Origin: Clostridiales bacterium
Lineage (GTDB): Bacteria; Bacillota; Clostridia; Oscillospirales; Acutalibacteraceae
Assembly (NCBI GenBank): GCA_012511485.1
Contig: JAAZFZ010000004.1
Coordinates: 1 to 5,436, forward strand
Reading direction: 5' to 3'
DNA length: 5,436 nucleotides
The translations under genes were made by a program, and so were the position numbers. The number at the start of each line of letters is the position of its first letter. Position 1 is the stretch's first letter. This document shows, in pieces, positions 1-5,436 of the stretch. The notes beneath the pieces are model-generated. The model searched no databases. It was not told where the DNA came from and was given only the letters and a program-made list of their open reading frames with translations.

Positions 1-420
1 GCTTGCGGTGATGACAATGCCGGCATTGCATTTAAGGTGCCTAACAGTAAAAGAAAGCACCGGAGTAGGCATGAGTTTATCAAAAAGAAAAACTCTTATC
101 CCGCGGGCAGAAAGCACACAGGCGGCAAAATGTGCAAATTGCCTTGAATTGTTCCTTGAATCAAAGGCTATTGCAACGCTTATTTTACCTTTATAGACTG
201 ACTTGAGGTAATTAGCAAGCCCCTCAGTCGCCCTTCCTACAGTGTATTTATTCATGCGGTTTGAGCCGGCACCCATAACGCCCCTCATTCCGCCCGTACC
301 GAATTCAAGGTCCTTATAGAATCTGTCCTCTATCTCTTTTTCGTCTGTGACAGAGAGAAGCTCCTTTTCGGTATCCTTATCGAAGCTCAGCCAGAGCTTA
401 TATTTTTCTCTATAATTCAT
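1..420 (-). CDS. Phosphoglucomutase/phosphomannomutase-type alpha-D-phosphohexomutase, N-terminal part (truncated by window edge)
   Basis: This gene encodes the first 140 residues of an alpha-D-phosphohexomutase, an enzyme that moves phosphate between C1 and C6 of glucose or mannose phosphate in the cytoplasm through a phosphoserine intermediate. Seen in the translation: FGTGGMRG at residues 40-47, as in the PgcA/PGM2-like group; a VAIAFDSRNNSRQFA segment at 82-96; MPTPVLSF at 117-124; and GIVITAS at 134-140. The final serine, S140, aligns with the catalytic phosphoserine of the TASHNP motif, so the window ends exactly on the active-site codon. Relatives are usually about 550-580 residues, so roughly three quarters is missing. 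The ATG at 420-418 is preceded by AGAGGCG (433-427), a moderate ribosome binding site 6 nt upstream. The gene is transcribed away from the isomerase gene. Glucose versus mannose specificity cannot be decided from this fragment. Confidence 0.93.
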   Translation of the reverse strand, partial: MNYREKYKLWLSFDKDTEKELLSVTDEKEIEDRFYKDLEFGTGGMRGVMGAGSNRMNKYTVGRATEGLANYLKSVYKGKISVAIAFDSRNNSRQFAHFAACVLSARGIRVFLFDKLMPTPVLSFTVRHLKCNAGIVITAS

Positions 421-454
421 TTTTTTCGCCTCTGCAATTTACATCTTTTGAAAT

Positions 455-483
455 ATTATATGACATTTTTTCTATCATTTCAA
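455..483 (-). promoter_or_regulatory. Sigma-A-like promoter of the phosphohexomutase gene
   Basis: Read on the minus strand, TTGAAA (483-478) and TATAAT (460-455) are separated by exactly 17 bp. The -10 box is a perfect consensus match and the -35 matches five of six bases. Transcription would start near 448, about 28 nt before the ATG at 420. The -35 hexamer overlaps the first three bases of the left copy of an 18-bp direct repeat, so a protein bound there could compete with RNA polymerase. Read directly from sequence; activity is inferred. Confidence 0.75.
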
Positions 484-550
484 CAAATAATGGTACAAAC
501 CACCTTATATATCATATAGAGGTTGAAAATATCAACAAATGAGAGTACAA
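481..550 (+). repeat. Pair of 18-bp direct repeats between divergent promoters (candidate operator pair)
   Basis: Copy 1 (481-498) and copy 2 (533-550) both read CAACAAAT-N4-GTACAA, with 15 of 18 positions identical. They start 52 bp apart, close to five helical turns, which would place both on the same face of the DNA. Copy 1 touches the -35 box of the minus-strand promoter. Copy 2 covers most of the spacer and five bases of the -10 of the plus-strand promoter. This layout suits a regulator that binds both copies and controls both directions, but part of the match in copy 2 is simply its -10 box. No specific regulator family can be named; the units are not clearly palindromic. Confidence 0.5.
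502..523. other. Imperfect AT-rich dyad between the two repeat copies
   Basis: ACCT-t-ATAT, a 3-nt centre (511-513), then ATAT-ag-AGGT form an imperfect inverted repeat, with one spacer base on the left and two on the right. It lies midway between the divergent promoters and its right end reaches the first base of the plus-strand -35. It may be an additional protein site or only a chance dyad in AT-rich DNA. Confidence 0.2.
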
Positions 551-551
551 T
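523..551 (+). promoter_or_regulatory. Sigma-A-like promoter of the isomerase gene
   Basis: TTGAAA (523-528) and TACAAT (546-551) are separated by 17 bp, each with one mismatch to consensus. The start point would fall near 558, giving a leader of about 95 nt before the ATG at 653. A consensus TATAAT also occurs at 567-572, but no acceptable -35 sits 16-18 bp upstream of it. The right copy of the direct repeat overlaps the spacer and -10, a position typical for repression. Confidence 0.7.
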
Positions 552-640
552 TTCGGTAAATCATTCTATAATAAAGGATGATAATATTTAAGGTGTTTGG
601 CTTTAAATACAATTTAATTTATGGACATTTTCATCATGAA

Positions 641-646
641 AGGGAG
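641..646 (+). promoter_or_regulatory. Ribosome binding site that sets the isomerase start at 653
   Basis: AGGGAG lies 6 nt before the ATG at 653. The upstream in-frame ATG at 578 has AAAGG directly abutting it with no spacing, and would add 25 poorly conserved-looking residues encoded in AT-rich leader DNA. The start at 653 is therefore preferred. Confidence 0.8.
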
Positions 647-652
647 AAAAAT

Positions 653-1504
653 ATGAAAACTTCAACGCAAACAGATTGCCTGCAAAACACATTCGGCATA
701 GAAAAGGCAATAGAAATTATTTCAAGTGTCGGGTTCGATGCTATTGATATTTCGCTCTTTATCGTCAATTTGGAAGAAAGCCCTTTGAGCCGGAGTGACT
801 ACAGGGAGTATGCTCGCTATCTTAGGAGCATTGCAAAAAGCAACGGCACATACTGTAACCAGTCACATGCTCCGTTCCCGTCATATATTGAGGGGAATGA
901 TGAATACAATTCGCTTGTTTACTCCGCAATAGTAAAAGCAATCGAATTTTCCGCAGAAATCGGTGCTAGTCAGATTATAGTGCATCCCTTTGTCACAAAA
1001 AAGAATCAGAAGGAAGAAAACCTCAAATTCTATAACAGCCTTTTGCCCTGCTGCAAGGAGTTCAATATAAAGGTTGCTCTTGAAAATATGTTCGGGCGCA
1101 ACAAAAAACTAGGCCGCATTGTTCCGAATATATGCAGCACAGGTGAGGAGTTGGGTGAATATGTCGATGCGCTTGACAGCGAGTATTTTACAGCCTGCCT
1201 TGATATAGGCCATGCAGGGCTTGTAGGTGAAACGGCCGTGAATATGATTCATACCCTAGGCCATGACAGGCTGACCGCCCTTCATGTTCACGATAACGAT
1301 ATGATTGAGGATTTGCATACGCTTCCCTTTACCAGAGAAATTGATTTTGACACCGTAGCCGCCGCCCTGAAGGATATAAACTACAGCGGTGACATGACTC
1401 TGGAGGCAGACCATTTCCTTTATGACCTCCCGGATGAGCTGAAGGTGGAAGGAGCCCAACTCATGGCGGCAGTCGCACGGTATCTGGCGAAAAAAGCGGG
1501 TTAA
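653..1504 (+). CDS. Sugar phosphate isomerase/epimerase-like TIM barrel (AP endonuclease 2/xylose isomerase-like superfamily)
   Basis: This 283-aa protein matches the usual length of single-domain xylose isomerase-like TIM barrels, which act as metal-dependent sugar isomerases, epimerases or dehydratases in the cytoplasm. Visible motifs, numbered from the ATG at 653, are SHAPF (H72), IVHPF (H111), VALEN (E144), CLDIGHA (D184, H187), LHVHDND (H211), EDLHTLP (D220, H222) and LEAD (E251). E144, D184, H211 and E251 fit the single-metal site of D-tagatose 3-epimerase-like enzymes. The complete set also corresponds to the nine metal ligands of endonuclease IV, but the HVHDND and CLDIGHA wording is typical of sugar enzymes, so DNA repair is less likely. 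No signal peptide is seen. It has its own promoter, is divergent from the phosphohexomutase, and is followed by a strong hairpin, so it is probably monocistronic. The substrate is unknown. Confidence 0.88.
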   Translation: MKTSTQTDCLQNTFGIEKAIEIISSVGFDAIDISLFIVNLEESPLSRSDYREYARYLRSIAKSNGTYCNQSHAPFPSYIEGNDEYNSLVYSAIVKAIEFSAEIGASQIIVHPFVTKKNQKEENLKFYNSLLPCCKEFNIKVALENMFGRNKKLGRIVPNICSTGEELGEYVDALDSEYFTACLDIGHAGLVGETAVNMIHTLGHDRLTALHVHDNDMIEDLHTLPFTREIDFDTVAAALKDINYSGDMTLEADHFLYDLPDELKVEGAQLMAAVARYLAKKAG

Positions 1505-1527
1505 GCTGTTTCTGATTATTCAACGAC

Positions 1528-1570
1528 AGCGGCGGTTTTTTGAGGGATTCCTCTCATAAAAACCGCCGCT
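1528..1570 (+). terminator. Long GC-rich hairpin after the isomerase gene, probable transcription terminator
   Basis: AGCGGCGGTTTTT (1528-1540) pairs perfectly over 13 bp with AAAAACCGCCGCT (1558-1570). A further six pairs (1541-1546 with 1551-1556, one G-T) close a four-base loop, and T1557 is bulged. It begins 23 nt after the stop codon at 1502-1504. It is unusual for an intrinsic terminator: the T run lies inside the stem's 5' arm and only TTT (with the arm's last T) follows the GC arm. It may terminate weakly, stabilise the transcript's 3' end, or insulate the next unit. Confidence 0.6.
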
Positions 1571-1592
1571 TTACCGTATCAGGATAATTGCA

Positions 1593-1622
1593 TTGAACAA
1601 GCCCTGATTTTTATTCTATTAT
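1593..1622 (+). promoter_or_regulatory. Probable sigma-A-like promoter for the 592-aa protein and GH38 pair
   Basis: TTGAAC (1593-1598) and TATTAT (1617-1622) are separated by 18 bp. A better -10, TATAAT, sits at 1629-1634, but its -35 would be the poor TGATTT (1605-1610). Either start point gives a leader of about 90-105 nt before the ATG at 1733. The DNA here is very AT-rich, so exact boxes are uncertain, though a promoter is expected after the upstream hairpin. Confidence 0.5.
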
Positions 1623-1663
1623 TAATATTATAATCTTAAAAAAAGCTAAAAAACCCTCGATTT

Positions 1664-1728
1664 ATTCTCCATAATATGTTAATATGGCTTTGTTTGATTT
1701 ATACCTCAGAAATTCTGCAAAGGAGAAT
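1664..1728 (+). promoter_or_regulatory. Possible leader pairing that masks a ribosome binding site
   Basis: ATTCTCC (1664-1670) is the exact reverse complement of GGAGAAT (1722-1728), which contains the core of the ribosome binding site at 1719-1725. Both segments would be in the leader RNA of the predicted promoter. Seven base pairs closing a 51-nt loop are marginal and may be chance, since any site complementary to GGAG can arise easily. Confidence 0.2.
1719..1725 (+). promoter_or_regulatory. Ribosome binding site that sets the start at 1733
   Basis: AAAGGAG lies 7 nt before the ATG at 1733, a near-ideal arrangement. The in-frame ATG at 1676 has no purine-rich site upstream and would only add a 19-residue extension with a short hydrophobic run but no signal-peptide architecture. 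Confidence 0.88.
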
Positions 1729-1732
1729 TGAT

Positions 1733-3511
1733 ATGCCGTACATATTAACCCCGCAATTTGCACGGTTCCCCAAGTTTTATAAAAAAAGCGACACGGAAGT
1801 TCCCGACGCCCTGCTTAATGCAGAGGCTCAGGCACCCGATTTAGCTCATTTCCCATATCCTCTGCCGTCAAAGAAGAGTGATTATAACTGCTATGCAAAC
1901 GGCAACGGAGGAGTGGTATGGTACGGTGCAAAAACCGGCCTTACCCGCTTTGACCCTAAGGCGGAGCGTAAAGAGGATATTGTGATGTTTTTCAGCTCAG
2001 ACCGTGATTTGCCCGATAACAATGTTCACGCACTTCTTGCGCAGGGGGACAGTGTCTGGGCTCTCACCGATAACGGGGTGACTTTTATGGAGATGCGCCG
2101 CATTTCGATGAAAGAAAAGGCGGATGTTCTGCTCAACGAAACTCTAAGGTGCGTTGACAGAAGGGGAATGATAAGCCAGAAAAAGCTCAGTATCCCCGGT
2201 GATGTAAACTCATATGTCAGCTACGGTCATTCGGATAATGACGGATGCTTTACAGCATCCTTTGCTATGGGTGAGTTATACCGTTATGCTGTTCTGAAAA
2301 AAGAAAAGGGGGAGAATGACCCCGAAGCATTAAATGCCCGCAAGGTTGCAACAAGGGCTGTTGAGGCGTGCCTGCTTCTGATGAATATTTCCGGCAGAGG
2401 CGACGGGTTTGTCGCAAGGAGCTACCTCACAACTGCGGAGCCCGTACCCGATGACGGCTTGTTCTACAGAAAATCCGGAGGTAAGGCGGTGTGCCTGCCT
2501 ACTAAAAACTCAAAATCAAAAAATCTTGAAGGCAAGGTCATTGAGGCCGGCTTTCCCGTACCTGCCCGACTTGCAAAGCTTTACCGTGACGAGGGCTTTA
2601 CGGATGATGAAATAATTTATAAGGGCGACACTAGCAGCGATGAAATCACTCTGCACTATCTGATGATGCGCTACGCTCACGACATTCTCGGTGAGGGCGA
2701 CACTGAGCTTGACAGTCTGATAAAAATGTCCGCAAAGAATACCCTTTCACATATAATTAACCACGGCTTTGAGCTTCACGAATGTGACGGCAGACCGACA
2801 ACCTGGGCAAAATGGAGCATGGATTATTTTGAATCAGGCATGGGCTGGGCTGACGCGCCTCTCAATGCCGCTGAAATTCTGATGTACCTTCGTGTTGTAA
2901 TGCACATAACGGGCGAAAAGGGCAAATGGCTTGAAGCCTTCAACAAGCTCATAGATATGGGCTATGCCGAACTAACTGAAAAGCACCATGACCGTTTTTG
3001 GGAGTGTGCAATGAGGGGCGGGGTTGAAATTTTTGAGGATATCATGTTCGGCGACCATGCGCTTGCGAGCAGTGCCTACTGGGGGCTAATCTCTCTTGAA
3101 ACAGACCAAAAGCTCAAGGAGAAATACATAAAGGGATTCAAATCCTGGCGCCATTCAATTGCAAGGGAGCATAACCCCTTCTACGATATGGCATTCAAGC
3201 TTGCCTGCCCGGGGGAGGAGATTGAACTCGATAAGCTGGCATCCTGGCTTTACAGAACAAACCCCTCACGCCTTGCTGCAGGTGTCAGCCTGATAGGCAG
3301 GCACGATATCCCGGTCAGGATTTGCCTTGGAGGCAGCAAGGAGGTTTCTTACCGCCTGTCGCCCGACGAAATGTTTATTTCCAAATACGACCGCAATCCG
3401 TTTAAGCTGCGCAATGAGGATAGCGGCGGCATGAATTGCGTTGAGAGTTGCTATGTCTTTACCCTTGCCTACTGGATGGGCAGATATTACGGCTTTTTTG
3501 CAGAACAATAA
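1733..3511 (+). CDS. Uncharacterised protein: two sensor-propeller-like repeats fused to a probable alpha/alpha-toroid domain
   Basis: This 592-aa cytoplasmic protein has no signal peptide or membrane segment. Residues 56-74 (GGVVWYGAKTGLTRFDP region) and 89-117 (LPDNNVHALLAQGDSVWALTDNG-type pattern) resemble two 'two-component regulator propeller' repeats, as in ligand-sensor domains; two blades cannot close a propeller alone. From about residue 155 the protein is rich in helices and aromatic or charged motifs suggestive of an (alpha/alpha) toroid: SYGHSDNDG (163-171), ARSYL (228-232), KGDTSSDEITLH (297-308), DGRPTTWAKW (352-361) and EHNPFYDMAF (479-488). Acidic residues D168, D170, D303 and E304 are candidate catalytic or binding residues. 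From memory, proteins with this architecture occur in several bacterial phyla without a known activity; I could not check this. The gene lies 24 bp before a GH38 alpha-mannosidase gene, which suggests a shared transcript and a carbohydrate-active role such as glycoside hydrolase or lyase. The function is inferred, not shown. Confidence 0.85.
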   Translation: MPYILTPQFARFPKFYKKSDTEVPDALLNAEAQAPDLAHFPYPLPSKKSDYNCYANGNGGVVWYGAKTGLTRFDPKAERKEDIVMFFSSDRDLPDNNVHALLAQGDSVWALTDNGVTFMEMRRISMKEKADVLLNETLRCVDRRGMISQKKLSIPGDVNSYVSYGHSDNDGCFTASFAMGELYRYAVLKKEKGENDPEALNARKVATRAVEACLLLMNISGRGDGFVARSYLTTAEPVPDDGLFYRKSGGKAVCLPTKNSKSKNLEGKVIEAGFPVPARLAKLYRDEGFTDDEIIYKGDTSSDEITLHYLMMRYAHDILGEGDTELDSLIKMSAKNTLSHIINHGFELHECDGRPTTWAKWSMDYFESGMGWADAPLNAAEILMYLRVVMHITGEKGKWLEAFNKLIDMGYAELTEKHHDRFWECAMRGGVEIFEDIMFGDHALASSAYWGLISLETDQKLKEKYIKGFKSWRHSIAREHNPFYDMAFKLACPGEEIELDKLASWLYRTNPSRLAAGVSLIGRHDIPVRICLGGSKEVSYRLSPDEMFISKYDRNPFKLRNEDSGGMNCVESCYVFTLAYWMGRYYGFFAEQ

Positions 3512-3522
3512 TAATGTGAAAT

Positions 3523-3527
3523 GGGGA
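3523..3527 (+). promoter_or_regulatory. Ribosome binding site of the GH38 gene
   Basis: GGGGA lies 8 nt before the ATG at 3536, inside the 24-bp gap after the upstream stop codon. The gap contains no hairpin or promoter-like pair, which supports co-transcription with the 592-aa protein. Confidence 0.75.
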
Positions 3528-3535
3528 TGATTTAT

Positions 3536-5436
3536 ATGAGTGACAAAGAAAGGCTCTATCTTATCGGCAATGCCCATCTTGACCCAATCTGGCTTTGGCG
3601 CTGGCAGGAGGGCTGCGGCGAGGTACTTCAGACCTTCCGCTCCGCCCTTGACAGATTATATGAATATAAGGATTTTGTTTTCACCTGCTCATCTGCGGCA
3701 TATTACCGCTGGGTTGAGGAGATTGACCCGGATATGTTTGCGGAGATAGTGCAAATGGTGAAAAAGGGGCGCTGGGTTCCGGTCAACGGCTGGTTCATTC
3801 AGCCCGACTGCAATATGCCCTCCGGTGAGAGCTTCGCAAGGCAGGCTCTTTACAGCCAGCTCTACTATTATGAAAAGTTCGGCAAAATCTGCCGCACGGG
3901 ATATAATGTTGACTCCTTCGGCCACAATGCAATGATGCCTCAGCTGCTCAGGCAGGCGGGCATGAATGCCTATGTCATGATGCGCCCCAATAAGGATGAG
4001 AATCCCGATATGCCCGAAAACCTCTTTTGGTGGGATAGCAGCGACGGCTCGAGAGTTCTGACCTACCGAATCCCCACAGGGTACGGAACCTGTGGCAAGG
4101 AGGCACTTGATAAATGCATTTCTGAGCTTTCCGAAAAGGCGGAGCAGGCAGGGCACGGCATGATGCTATTCTACGGAGTTGGTAACCACGGCGGTGGGCC
4201 TACAAAGGGCGACATTGAACACCTCAATAGCAGAATGCAGCAGGAGGGCTTTGTGCCGCTTGAGTTTTCCTCTCCTGATGATTTCTTTGAGGAGCTTTGC
4301 AGCCAAAAGCTCGATTTGCCCACATGGTCATACGATATGCAGCACCATGCAAGCGGCTGCTATAGCGCAACCTCCCTTGCAAAGCAGCTTAACAGAAAAG
4401 CCGAAAATCAACTTGCTGCTGCTGAAAAGTGGGATACTGTTGCTTCAAAGCTTTTCGGATGTAAGGCAAAAACCGAGGAGTTTGCAGATGCGTGGCGCAA
4501 TGTCTGCTTCAATCAGTTCCATGACATTTTTTGCGGCTGCTCGATTATGGAGTCATATGAGGATGTTAAGGAGAGCATGGGCTACGCCATGACAATTGCC
4601 TCAAATGCATATAACAACGCTTTGCTGAGGATTTCAAGGAGCATTGACACCTGGGTTGACGGTGTGTCGGACCCTGTATGCTCTGAGGTTCGCCATGAGA
4701 GCGGAAATAGCTTCCCCAGACCGGTAGTCGTGTTCAATCCCCTTTCCTTCGATATTCACAGGCCTGTCAGGGTGCGTCACCCCTCCTCAAAGGTGACTGA
4801 CAGCCAGGGCAAAGAGGTTTTGTTCCAAAATGTCCGTGCCTCCCGTTCAAATGATTCACATCTTGACACCATGTTCATGGCAGCCGTTCCCGCTTTGGGC
4901 TATGCAACCTTTTGGGTTAATATTTCTAAAGAAAGCGCAAGCAGCGAAAAACTCAGGCAGCCCCAAGAGTTTTCTGTCGAAAATGAATACATAAAAGCGG
5001 TTTTTGACAAAAAAACAGGCGGCATTTCTTCACTTATCAGCAAGGAGGATGGCGCTCAATATGTCAGCGGTGAGTCGCTTGCAGTTCCGATGGTTATTGA
5101 CGACCACAAGACAGACACATGGGCGCACAGGGTTATCAAGTTCCATGATATCAAGGGCAAGATGAAGCTGGAATCAATTGAGCTTGTTGAGGACGGTGCG
5201 CTTCGCAAGGTGGTTCGCACCAAGCATAGGTTTAACGACTCCGTGCTGACTCAGGACTTCATCCTTGCGGCAGGACAAAAAACGCTGAGAGTTAAATGCA
5301 AGGCAATCTGGCAAAAAGATTTCATCATACTCAACATGCCGTTCCCATTAAGCGGCGGCCAGGAAATCTCAACCTACGAAATATCTTGCGGCTTTATTAC
5401 GCGCCCATGCAACGGTGAGAAGGAGCCAGGGCTCAA
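3536..5436 (+). CDS. Glycoside hydrolase family 38 alpha-mannosidase (C-terminus cut by window edge)
   Basis: This frame runs open from the ATG at 3536 to the window end, giving 633 residues. GH38 enzymes are retaining, zinc-type metal-dependent alpha-mannosidases that remove alpha-mannosyl residues from glycans or mannosyl-glycerate-like compounds. Diagnostic motifs are NAHLDPIW (12-19, ligands H14 and D16), NVDSFGHN (124-131, with D126 the expected nucleophile and metal ligand), GVGNHGGGPT (214-223), MQHHASGCYS (268-277, supplying the last metal histidine) and FNQFHDIFCGCSI (325-337). The catalytic N-terminal domain covers about 7-265, the helical middle domain about 275-345, and the beta-rich C-terminal domain starts near 395 (PVVVFNPLSF). 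All key residues are present, so the enzyme should be active. Bacterial relatives of this type are usually 800-1000 residues, so the C-terminal part is missing. No signal peptide is seen, indicating intracellular action on imported oligosaccharides. The exact linkage specificity is not visible. Confidence 0.95.
   Translation, partial: MSDKERLYLIGNAHLDPIWLWRWQEGCGEVLQTFRSALDRLYEYKDFVFTCSSAAYYRWVEEIDPDMFAEIVQMVKKGRWVPVNGWFIQPDCNMPSGESFARQALYSQLYYYEKFGKICRTGYNVDSFGHNAMMPQLLRQAGMNAYVMMRPNKDENPDMPENLFWWDSSDGSRVLTYRIPTGYGTCGKEALDKCISELSEKAEQAGHGMMLFYGVGNHGGGPTKGDIEHLNSRMQQEGFVPLEFSSPDDFFEELCSQKLDLPTWSYDMQHHASGCYSATSLAKQLNRKAENQLAAAEKWDTVASKLFGCKAKTEEFADAWRNVCFNQFHDIFCGCSIMESYEDVKESMGYAMTIASNAYNNALLRISRSIDTWVDGVSDPVCSEVRHESGNSFPRPVVVFNPLSFDIHRPVRVRHPSSKVTDSQGKEVLFQNVRASRSNDSHLDTMFMAAVPALGYATFWVNISKESASSEKLRQPQEFSVENEYIKAVFDKKTGGISSLISKEDGAQYVSGESLAVPMVIDDHKTDTWAHRVIKFHDIKGKMKLESIELVEDGALRKVVRTKHRFNDSVLTQDFILAAGQKTLRVKCKAIWQKDFIILNMPFPLSGGQEISTYEISCGFITRPCNGEKEPGL

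Noticed and set aside
8..196. Plus-strand 62-codon open frame
   Set aside because: It lies entirely antisense within the phosphohexomutase gene, which has clear family motifs.
578..652. Longer start for the isomerase at the in-frame ATG 578, adding 25 residues
   Set aside because: AAAGG abuts this ATG with no spacing, the extension is AT-rich leader-like DNA, and the ATG at 653 has a well-placed AGGGAG and begins at the usual family N-terminus.
621..656. Eleven-codon leader reading frame whose TGA overlaps the isomerase ATG (ATGA)
   Set aside because: It has no ribosome binding site and is short enough to be chance; the purine-rich site at 641-646 belongs to the isomerase start.
1256..1459. 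Minus-strand 67-codon open frame
   Set aside because: It is antisense inside the isomerase gene over its conserved metal-binding motifs; no recognisable protein features.
653..1504. Annotation as endonuclease IV (nfo)
   Set aside because: The metal ligands match, but the HVHDND and CLDIGHA contexts and the sugar-gene neighbourhood fit the isomerase/epimerase branch better; the match is kept as a finding instead.
1676..1732. Alternative start at 1676 giving a short hydrophobic N-terminus, possibly a signal peptide
   Set aside because: There is no ribosome binding site upstream, no positively charged start before the hydrophobic run, and the run is only about nine residues. The ATG at 1733 has an excellent site.
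2409..2615. Plus-strand 68-codon open frame in another frame
   Set aside because: It overlaps fully with the 592-aa coding sequence and has no ribosome binding site or recognisable motif.
3266..3577. Minus-strand 103-codon open frame spanning the junction of the two plus-strand genes
   Set aside because: It is antisense to the end of the 592-aa gene and the start of the GH38 gene; the translation shows no family features.
3540..3749. Plus-strand 69-codon open frame just after the GH38 start
   Set aside because: It is a different frame over the GH38 HLDPIW region, so it is a shadow of that gene.
3689..4156. Minus-strand 155-codon open frame
   Set aside because: It is antisense to the GH38 catalytic domain, including NVDSFGHN; its length reflects codon bias of the real gene.
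4179..4592. Plus-strand 137-codon open frame
   Set aside because: It is out of frame within the GH38 gene over the GVGNHGGGPT to FNQFHD region; no ribosome binding site and low-complexity composition.
1..5436. CRISPR array, tRNA, rRNA, insertion sequence or attachment site
   Set aside because: No regularly spaced repeats, RNA gene folds, transposase motifs or terminal inverted repeats were seen on either strand.

Overview
The window looks like a piece of a Clostridia-type Firmicutes chromosome of moderate GC. The grounds are AT-rich intergenic DNA with sigma-A-like promoters, strong purine-rich ribosome binding sites, and proteins that read like those of gut or rumen anaerobes. No mobile element, CRISPR array, tRNA or rRNA is visible. 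The content is cytoplasmic carbohydrate metabolism.

Layout: (1) On the minus strand at the left edge lie the first 140 codons of a phosphoglucomutase/phosphomannomutase-type enzyme, cut by the window edge exactly at the expected catalytic serine. (2) A 232-bp divergent intergenic region carries two well-formed, oppositely oriented sigma-A-like promoters. It also carries an 18-bp direct repeat (15/18 identical), spaced 52 bp, with one copy touching each promoter. (3) On the plus strand is a 283-aa sugar isomerase/epimerase-like TIM barrel that keeps residues at all nine metal-ligand positions of endonuclease IV. It is followed by a long GC-rich hairpin. (4) After a second promoter come two tightly spaced genes (24-bp gap). 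The first encodes a 592-aa protein made of two ligand-sensor-propeller-type repeats fused to a probable alpha/alpha-toroid domain. The second is a GH38 alpha-mannosidase, truncated after 633 codons by the right edge.

The likely theme is intracellular breakdown of a mannose-containing or related oligosaccharide: GH38 removes alpha-mannosyl units, the 592-aa protein is a candidate partner enzyme, and the isomerase and phosphohexomutase interconvert or channel the sugars. Only the GH38 and phosphohexomutase assignments rest on firm motifs; the pathway is inference. The most interesting items are the uncharacterised 592-aa protein and the paired-repeat divergent control region.
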